Made by a program: the position numbers and the translations under genes. The notes under the pieces are model-generated. The model was given only the letters and a program-made list of their open reading frames with translations, was not told the DNA's origin and did no database searches. A stretch of DNA of 64,000 bases from Cordilura impudica (lineage: Eukaryota > Arthropoda > Insecta > Diptera > Scathophagidae): assembly GCA_963682025.1 (NCBI GenBank), contig OY821522.1:26443934-26507933 (forward strand). The letters are read 5' to 3'. Below, one piece after another: positions 57,015 to 64,000 of this stretch (position 1 is its first letter; each line of letters begins with the position of its first letter).

Positions 57015-57669
57015 TAATTTAATTTGTGGTTCATTCTTCCATTGTTAAAACTAGACAACTCTATTTGACCACGTTGTGGTCATTCTTATACAAAAAATCC
57101 AATACAGAAAAACAGAAACAAAGAATGAAATATTTACACACAATTGTTTATACAAAATTGGAATTCAATACAATACTTGCTATTGGTATCAAAAAAAAAA
57201 AAAAATAATAATAAAATCTTACATACAATTGATGTTCAATATATATACAATATTGTTATTGGTACAAAAAATGTTCATATAAGAAATGTGGAAATTAATA
57301 AAAATGCACTGTTGTTATTGGATTCAAAAGCAAAATGCCAACAAATGCGAGAAAGATTAAAATGTTTACATACAATCGTTTACACTAAATGCGGAAATCA
57401 ATAAAAATACGATCAACAAAAAAAAAAAAAAAAAAAATACAAATAGTGGTGTCAAATATCAACAATTAAAATATATGCTAGGTCTCAATTATTTAGTATG
57501 ACCCAGTTAAGTTTACTGTCAAAAATGCTTATTTTGCTGGAAGAGTTCGATGCCTTTAACTTTTGTCAATTCTGAAACTGTATTGTGAAATGAAGCCAAT
57601 TACGGTTTATACTACTTTTGCCAATCTATTTGAAACATAGTTGGAGTCGGAGCTTGCTGTGACGTAACT
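57015..57669 (-). repeat. Errantivirus-like 5' LTR
   Basis: This is the right-hand copy of the LTR. It shares both edges and the internal TTGTTATTGG-type repeats with 49011-49674, with moderate divergence and several indels. It abuts the mariner half at 57671. Confidence 0.8.
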
Positions 57670-57670
57670 C

Positions 57671-58010
57671 GTGCGTTAGTTGAAATGATAGGCATTTCAA
57701 AAAGTGCTATACATTTCATATTAACCGAGATTTTAGAGATGAGAAAGCTGTCTGCAAATTCGGTGCCTCGTTTGCTCACAATAGAACAAAAATAGCGTCA
57801 TGGAGATGCTTCAATAAAGTGCTTGGCGATGTTTCACCGTAATAAAGCCATCTGCGGGCTAGGTTATGGTGAGTATTATGCTATCCTAATGCACCGTTCA
57901 AGTGATTCAATTAAGGAAAAAAGGCCGCATTTGGCGAAAAAGAAAGTGCAGTTTCATCAAGACAATGCACCAGTTCACATTTTCCCAAATTTGTTGTGAT
58001 TTCTTTGTCA
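57671..58010 (+). pseudogene. mariner transposase, second half of the split copy
   Basis: It starts GTGCGTTAGTT, nearly repeating the last bases of the half at 42684-42694. It continues EMIGISKSAIHFILTEILEM, RKLSANSVPRLLTIEQK, then a deletion after CLAMFHRNKA and GEYYAILMHR, KEKRPHLAKKK and FHQDNAPVH. HQDNA carries the second catalytic Asp of DD34D mariners. The first Asp lies in the deleted part. It is inactive. Confidence 0.8.
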
Positions 58011-58068
58011 GGTCGGGTTGTTCTGGAACCGCCCTCATGCATAATTTTTCATACAATATTCTGAGCAA

Positions 58069-59050
58069 GTAAGAAAATGATGATATGTTTAGACCGAATA
58101 TAAGATACTCTAACCTGGAGTTTCGAAAAAGGGTCTTATGTCAAAATTTGCTTAGGTCATAATTGGAAAACGAAATTAATCTTAAACCAAATTTCAAAGA
58201 ATTTTTATGAATTTTTGGCTTATAGATATGAGTTTAGCAACAACTAATTGTCTATTTCAAAAGAAAAACAAATGCGTATGCAATGTTTTTTTTTTATATT
58301 GGAAACAGCTTGAATAGTACAACTCTTTGCTTTGAATCTCATTACTTTAGTTTCAGCAAAGGTATATGAATTTAACTTTTTTCCAGACAAACTATCTTCT
58401 GCTTTTGGTTACTGATGAGGGTTAGTGACTCGACCCGGAGCAGCAATATAACCTATCTTGCAGAATACATAGCAGTTTTTGAAACAAGTGTGTCAATTTT
58501 TTCTGCTTTATTTAAAGTAAAAACATTTGATCTTGAGCCTGAATAATTCCTAACTCAATCATGCAAATATTCATGTTGGACGGTATTTTTTTTTATATAT
58601 TGGGACAAAGTCGAAAAATGGACAGATCAATAGACCAAAATCACGTATTTTTCTTAAAAACAGAAATAAAATAAATTTGAGAAAAGTCTGCTGTTTTTTT
58701 TATATATTTAAGTTATTTCAATAAGATATTCTGAATCGTAGGGCAATTTGAGACGACCACAAAGGGGTCATTTGTATGGAGAAAAGGCCTGAACATGTAC
58801 CGATATCCAAAAATTTCAAGACCGATGGTTCTATGGCCAATAAAATCTTATATGCCATATTTTATCAAATATATATATTTATACAAACTATCGGTAGTTT
58901 GATAACAAGGTATACATAGGTACACAGACGTGCATCGTTAAGTCGAACCAGAAAGTGATTCTGAGGCGATCGGTATAATATTAGGTGGACATACGTGAAG
59001 TTTTTTTGGTTGTTACAAACGTCAGCACAAACTCCCGGAAATGGGAAACA
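58069..59050 (-). mobile_element. M1 element copy 7, old and degenerate
   Basis: It starts CAAGTAAGAAAATGATGATA, with a decayed palindrome (TTTAGACCGAATATAAGATA), and ends with AGAAAGTGATTCTGAGGCGA, TCGGTATAAT and TTTGGTTGTTACAAACGTCA. Its GTCC tract is reduced to AGACGTGCATCG. The order is M1 but identity is clearly lower than in copies 1-6, so it is an older insertion. Confidence 0.65.
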
Positions 59051-59365
59051 TTACTTAGTTTTGTGTGCTAGGTGGTTTCCCGGATCAGTCGAAATGATTC
59101 ATCTCGTTTTCACTAAATGAAAATCATTTTATTCAAATAAAAATATGTATTCTAATACTCTGCTCCCTCTCAAAAACGTAACAATAAGTATTTCTTTAAA
59201 TAAATTACTAAACAAAATAATATCTTTAAATAACAAAATAATATCTCATCTACAGTATAACGTGCACCATACGATGATGGAAACGAGCTCATAATAGAAC
59301 TTGACTAAACATTCAATAAGAAAAAACTGTTATCGTTATTGGGCACTTGAACATCTTTATACTAA
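59051..59365. other. Unassigned spacer
   Basis: AT-rich. A short duplicated block (ATAATATCT, AAATAACAAAATAATATCT) lies near 59215-59247. No gene is seen. Confidence 0.35.
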
Positions 59366-60142
59366 AACAAGTAAGAAAATTATAGTCGGTCTAGACCGAC
59401 TATACGATACCCTATACCATGCGTTTAGAAACCCTATCTCTTAGGCCCAACTAACTGGACATTGAAAATAAGCAAAAACCAAATTTGAGTCGGATTTTTA
59501 TTAATTTTTTTGGCTGCAGATATGAAAAAGTTCATATCGGATGCTATATCTATAAAGGGACTAGGTCCAAAAATGGACCGATCCTGATCATGTTTGGTAA
59601 AGTCTCCTGTATTTTGCAAAAATATATACAAACAAAATTTGAGAAGAATCAGTGCAATATTTTTGTTTTTTAATAGATTTAAGTGAAGATCGGGAAGCAG
59701 CTCTATATGGGGTCAAAGGGATCATTTTTGGACTACTCATTAGTGGATGTAATGAACGCATACAAACCCAATTTGAGTAAGATCTATATGACAATTTGGA
59801 TCTTATGGAAATTTATGTCGATTTCATATGGGTAATTTGTATGGGGGCTAGGTCTGAACATGGACCGATTCTCACCAAAAATAAAAGCTTACATACCAAA
59901 TTTCATCAAAATATATTCACATTTGCGACCTGCAGTTTGATTACAAGCTTTACATGGACACACAGACGGACGGACGGACGGACGGACGGACGGACGGACG
60001 GACATTGTTAAATCAACTCAGAAAGTGATTCTGATTCGATCGGTATAATTAAAGATGGGTCTAGGTCAAATATTTTTGGTTGTTACAAACAGCAGCACAA
60101 AGTCATTATACCCAAACCACATAGTGGTATAGGGTATAAAAA
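59366..60142 (-). mobile_element. M1 element copy 5
   Basis: It begins ACAAGTAAGAAAATTATAG with the perfect palindrome AGTCGGTCTAGACCGACT (59383-59400) and ends CATAGTGGTATAGGGTATA. The (GGAC)n tract is the longest of the minus-oriented copies (59965-60004). A deletion removes the CAATTTCAATAGCGTTCATC part of the third internal repeat. Confidence 0.85.
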
Positions 60143-60640
60143 CAATATCACAATGAAATATTTAGAAACCGTCGCTCCAATTGAATATACTTTAATATAC
60201 TATATATAGTAAAAATCATTATCTTTCAATATGTCTTTTAATATTGTGAATTGCGTTAATGGGTTTAGTTTTCTAGATATAAGCGATCTGGCTAATGTGA
60301 GCAATGTGATTTTTAAAATTTCAAATTCATTTATTTGTTCTTGAGATTTTTTTAAATTTCCAATATATTTGTTTTCTATTCAAGAATATGTTTTCGTTCC
60401 AGTGATTTTTTATTTGAAATTATTAGAAACATGAATATTTGTCTTGTGATCTTTTTTAAATTTCCAGTAAATTTATGTTATATTGATGAACATGTTTTCG
60501 ATCGAGTGATTTTTAAAGATTGTAATTATTAACTAATATGAATACTTATCCGGGTAATTTGTTTATACTGAGGAATTTGTAATCATTTTTTTTTCAAAAA
60601 TCCAAAATTTTTTATCTTACTATTAGTAAATTCAATTATA
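60143..60640. repeat. Degenerate ~104-bp tandem repeat in AT-rich DNA
   Basis: ATATGTTTTCGTTCCAGTGA (60386) and ACATGTTTTCGATCGAGTGA (60490) mark two related units with TTTTTTAAATTTCCA between them. A third decayed unit may precede them. No gene is seen. Confidence 0.45.
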
Positions 60641-60644
60641 GCAA

Positions 60645-61130
60645 GAGTGTTAAATTCCGAATTTTATATACCATCCACCCAATATTGGGTACGACTACCA
60701 CTTTGTGTCTGTTGCCGATACTGAAACATTAAATCCGAATACCAATTAAATTTAAAGTTAATTGGTTTTCTTGTTGGATAATTTTGATTATAAATAATAT
60801 TATCCTTAAAAAGAATTCATTACTATTAGAACAAGTAAGAGTGTTAAATTTGGCTGTGCCGAATTTTTTGCTACCCTCCAGCTGCGTCTTAAACTCAATA
60901 TTACACCCAATGTTGAGTACGGCTACCACTTTAAAACTATTGCCGATACTGAAACATTAATTCCAAATAACATTTAAATTTAGAGTTAATTGTTTATTTT
61001 CCTTTTGGTCAATTTCTATTATAATTTCTTTTAATATAAAATAATGATCATGTGTTCTGTAGAAAGAATTAATTACTATTTGATTACTAGAGTAGAAATC
61101 CTATAAGTTCCCTAAGTCCTTCAGAGAACA
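60645..61130 (+). repeat. F3 elements, two in tandem
   Basis: AGAGTGTTAAATTCCGAATT (60644) and AGAGTGTTAAATTTGGCTGT (60837) start two related blocks. Both contain AATATTGGGTACGACTACCA-like or ATGTTGAGTACGGCTACCA words, then TTGCCGATACTGAAACATTA. The second has the ACAAGTAAGAG terminus and TGGCTGTGCCGAA hairpin. Confidence 0.55.
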
Positions 61131-61394
61131 CTAACGAGATTCATTATTTAACACAGCCGGCGTTATAATAACATAAGTTTGATCCCTCTTAGAATGTTTC
61201 GAGACCTTAGAAGTTATACGATAATTAAAAACAATGCATATGGCTAAAAATTATTAATATTTAAAATAACCGAATTTTAAAATATTTTTAACAGAATTAG
61301 CTAGTAATATGTTAATTTAAAAATACATTTAATACAAAAAAAAGAACTACATAATAATAACAGGTAAGTATAAAATTACTTAAATTACCTTTAA
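61131..61394. other. Unassigned AT-rich spacer
   Basis: No gene or repeat is recognised. Confidence 0.35.
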
Positions 61395-61558
61395 TTTTTA
61401 GTTGTTAATTTTCAATCATTTTCCATTCATCATTTTCCATTTTTCATTTACCAATTTTCATTTTCCATTCTCCATTTTGCATTTTCAATTTTCCATTATT
61501 CGTTTTACATTTTTCATTTTTAATTTTCCATTTTTCATATAGTATTTTCAACTTTTCA
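61395..61558 (+). repeat. T-rich low-complexity repeat, left part
   Basis: A degenerate array of TTTTCCATTTTTCAT-type words. It continues after M1 copy 6 at 62358-62432, so the array existed before the M1 insertion. Confidence 0.7.
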
Positions 61559-62357
61559 TTTTTATACCCTATACCACTATGTGGTTTGGGTATAATGACT
61601 TTGTGCTGCTGTTTGTAACTACCAAAAATATTTGACCTAGACCCATCTTTAATTATACCGATCGAATCAGAATCACTATCTGATTCGATTAAACGATGTC
61701 CGTCCGTCCGTCCGTCTGTGTGTCCATGTAAAGTTTGTAATCAAACTGCAGGTCGCAAATATGAATATATTCTGATGAAATTTGGTATATAAGCTTTTAT
61801 CGGCCATAGAATGAACGCTATTGAAATTGGTGAGAATCGGTCCATGTTCAGACCTAGCCCCATACAAATGAACCCTATGAAATCGACTTAAATTGCCATA
61901 AGATCCAAATTATCATATAAATCTTAGTCAGATTGGGTTCGTATGTGTTTATTACATCCATTAATCGGTAGTTCAAAAATGATCCCTATGGGACAACTCT
62001 TAGTCATAGGCCCCATATAGAGCTGCTTCCCGATCTTCACTTAAATCTATCAAAAAACAAAAATATTGCACTGATTCTTCTCAAATTTTGTTTGTATATA
62101 TTTTTGCAAAATACAAGAGACCTTACCAAAATGGGCAGGATCGGTCCATTTTTGGGCCTAGTCCCCATATAGATATAGCATCCGATATGAACTTCTTCAT
62201 ATCTGCAGACAAAAAAATTTATAAAAATCCCACTCAAATTTGGTTTATGCTTATTTTGTATGTCCAGTTAGTTGGGCCTATGGGGTAGGGTCCCTAAACG
62301 CATGGTATAGGGTATCCTATAGTCGGTCTAGACCGACTATAATTTTCTTACTTGTTC
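61559..62357 (+). mobile_element. M1 element copy 6, inside the T-rich array
   Basis: It begins ATACCCTATACCACTATGTG and ends with the palindrome AGTCGGTCTAGACCGACT (62321-62338) and CTTACTTGTT. A short GTCC tract lies at 61697-61716. The flanks TTTTCATTTTT and CAATTTTCATTTTT give no clear target duplication. Confidence 0.85.
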
Positions 62358-62432
62358 AATTTTCATTTTTATTTTTTAATATTTCATTTTTCGTTTTTCA
62401 TATTCCATTTTTAATTTTTCCATTCTCTATTT
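62358..62432 (+). repeat. T-rich low-complexity repeat, right part
   Basis: This continues the TTTTCATTTTT array interrupted by M1 copy 6. It ends where M2 starts. Confidence 0.65.
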
Positions 62433-62836
62433 TTATACCCTCCACACCTCAGTGGCAGAGGGTATACATAGGTTTGTCATTCCGTTTGTAACGCATGGAA
62501 ATAAATTCCTGAGACCCCAAAAAAATATATTTTCTTGATCCTTATAACAAGGGAAGTTGATTTACCGATGACCGCCTGTCCGTCTGTCCGTCTGTCTGTG
62601 GATATCACCATCGTCAATATCTAAGCTAGACCGTTCGTTTTTGTATAAAATCGTTTATTAACATCCCAAAGGCGTTGCTGATTAAAATCGTAAAAATCGG
62701 TCAAAGGGTTCACGAGCTATGAATGAAACTTTGAAAAAACTCTTGAAAAAATAAAAATTTTCAGTGTGTTTGTTGTTTTTCTTAAGATATGTTGTATATG
62801 TTGTAATTATTCGTATTGTTGATAATAATATTAATT
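62433..62836 (+). mobile_element. M2 element copy next to the satellite
   Basis: It starts TATACCCTCCACACCTCAG with GCAGAGGGTATACATAGG, then GTCATTCCGTTTGTAACGC, GAGACCCCAAAAAAATATAT, TCTTGATCCTTATAACAAGG and a GTCCGTCTGTCCGTCTGTC tract. This is the clearest mini-me/INE-1-like core in the window. The 3' part fades into TAATAATATT and the heptamer array. Confidence 0.75.
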
Positions 62837-64000
62837 TTTAATATTTAATATTTAATATTTAATATTTAATATTTAATATTTAATATTTAATATTTAATAT
62901 TTAATATTTAATATTTAATATTTAATATTTAATATTTAATATTTAATATTTAATATTTAATATTTAATATTTAATATTTAATATTTAATATTTAATATTT
63001 AATATTTAATATTTAATATTTAATATTTAATATTTAATATTTAATATTTAATATTTAATATTTAATATTTAATATTTAATATTTAATATTTAATATTTAA
63101 TATTTAATATTTAATATTTAATATTTAATATTTAATATTTAATATTTAATATTTAATATTTAATATTTAATATTTAATATTTAATATTTAATATTTAATA
63201 TTTAATATTTAATATTTAATATTTAATATTTAATATTTAATATTTAATATTTAATATTTAATATTTAATATTTAATATTTAATATTTAATATTTAATATT
63301 TAATATTTAATATTTAATATTTAATATTTAATATTTAATATTTAATATTTAATATTTAATATTTAATATTTAATATTTAATATTTAATATTTAATATTTA
63401 ATATTTAATATTTAATATTTAATATTTAATATTTAATATTTAATATTTAATATTTAATATTTAATATTTAATATTTAATATTTAATATTTAATATTTAAT
63501 ATTTAATATTTAATATTTAATATTTAATATTTAATATTTAATATTTAATATTTAATATTTAATATTTAATATTTAATATTTAATATTTAATATTTAATAT
63601 TTAATATTTAATATTTAATATTTAATATTTAATATTTAATATTTAATATTTAATATTTAATATTTAATATTTAATATTTAATATTTAATATTTAATATTT
63701 AATATTTAATATTTAATATTTAATATTTAATATTTAATATTTAATATTTAATATTTAATATTTAATATTTAATATTTAATATTTAATATTTAATATTTAA
63801 TATTTAATATTTAATATTTAATATTTAATATTTAATATTTAATATTTAATATTTAATATTTAATATTTAATATTTAATATTTAATATTTAATATTTAATA
63901 TTTAATATTTAATATTTAATATTTAATATTTAATATTTAATATTTAATATTTAATATTTAATATTTAATATTTAATATTTAATATTTAATATTTAATATT
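62837..64000 (+). repeat. AATATTT heptanucleotide satellite
   Basis: A 7-bp unit (TTAATAT/AATATTT phase) is repeated about 166 times with no visible interruption to the end of the window. It abuts an M2 element. Total length is unknown because it runs off the edge. It may be a true satellite, or assembly may have fixed its length. Confidence 0.95.

Larger units (their letters stand above)
49011..57669 (-). mobile_element. Ty3/gypsy errantivirus-like element with nested insertions
   Basis: Two direct LTR-like repeats (49011-49674 and 57015-57669) bracket minus-strand gag, pol and env remnants. LTRs start AGTTACGTCACA on the minus strand, the AGT start being usual for errantiviruses, and a polypurine tract abuts the left LTR. 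It contains M1 copy 4 in gag and a Harbinger transposase fragment in the 5' leader. Clear target duplications at the outer ends were not found. All genes are broken. Confidence 0.82.

Noticed and set aside
49011..57669. Two independent repeats rather than LTRs of one element
   Set aside because: The shared edges, polypurine tract next to the left copy, AGTTAC start and minus-strand gag-pol-env between them support one LTR element, although outer target duplications were not found.
62837..64000. CRISPR-like or telomeric array
   Set aside because: The unit is 7 bp with no spacers, and the sequence is eukaryotic. Dipterans lack short telomerase repeats, so simple satellite is the better reading.
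1..64000. tRNA, rRNA or snRNA genes
   Set aside because: No cloverleaf with A/B boxes and no rRNA-like conserved words were seen on reading either strand, but no covariance search was possible.

Overview
This window is eukaryotic, AT-rich and contains no convincing host gene. It reads as transposon-dense intergenic or heterochromatic DNA of a brachyceran, probably schizophoran/calyptrate, fly. The inference rests on the resident families: INE-1/mini-me (DINE)-like repeats with (GTCY)n tracts, a roo-like BEL/Pao element with env, an errantivirus-like Ty3/gypsy element, Penelope-like elements, and P-, hAT-, mariner-, Harbinger- and Transib-type DNA transposons. Species cannot be fixed from the sequence alone.

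Layout. 1-660: broken gypsy gag. 1.0-5.4 kb: long dispersed repeat 'R1', interrupted by an M1 element, a 1.4-kb TIR element and a Harbinger-type MITE. 5.6-9.5 kb: decayed minus-strand LINE. 10.2-11.0 kb: M2 element. 11.25-14.77 kb: internally deleted Transib element (5-bp CGACG duplications, CACAGTG termini) holding an M1 copy. 15.3-18.7 kb: F3 repeat, a BED-finger remnant split by a small hAT element with an exact 8-bp duplication, and a 134-bp tandem repeat. 18.9-21.2 kb: R1 pieces, M2 copies, a 528-bp-spaced duplication and a 155-bp palindromic MITE. 21.22-24.59 kb: nearly complete P-superfamily element. 25.12-33.90 kb: BEL/Pao provirus-like element with both LTRs, a 5-bp duplication and broken gag, pol and env. 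35.5-39.5 kb: M1, M2, F3 and a hAT transposase. 42.54-58.0 kb: a nest in which one mariner copy is split by about 15 kb of Penelope-like copies (one carrying a TIR element with a small spliced THAP gene) and a minus-strand errantivirus-like element. 58.0-62.8 kb: mostly M1, M2 and F3 repeats. 62.84-64.0 kb: a 7-bp satellite running off the window.

The window is useful for insertion history. The BEL element, the Harbinger MITE, one M1 copy and the THAP element each have a paralogous empty site elsewhere in the window, and several elements have target duplications visible to the base. The most notable items are the RAG1-like Transib remnant, the THAP-only TIR element, the P-like element with a homopolymer frameshift, and the M1 family with internal ~150-bp repeats and a terminal hairpin. 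Family names used here (R1, M1, M2, F3) are labels for this window only. Every protein-coding remnant belongs to, or sits beside, mobile elements, so genes do not form host operons or pathways.
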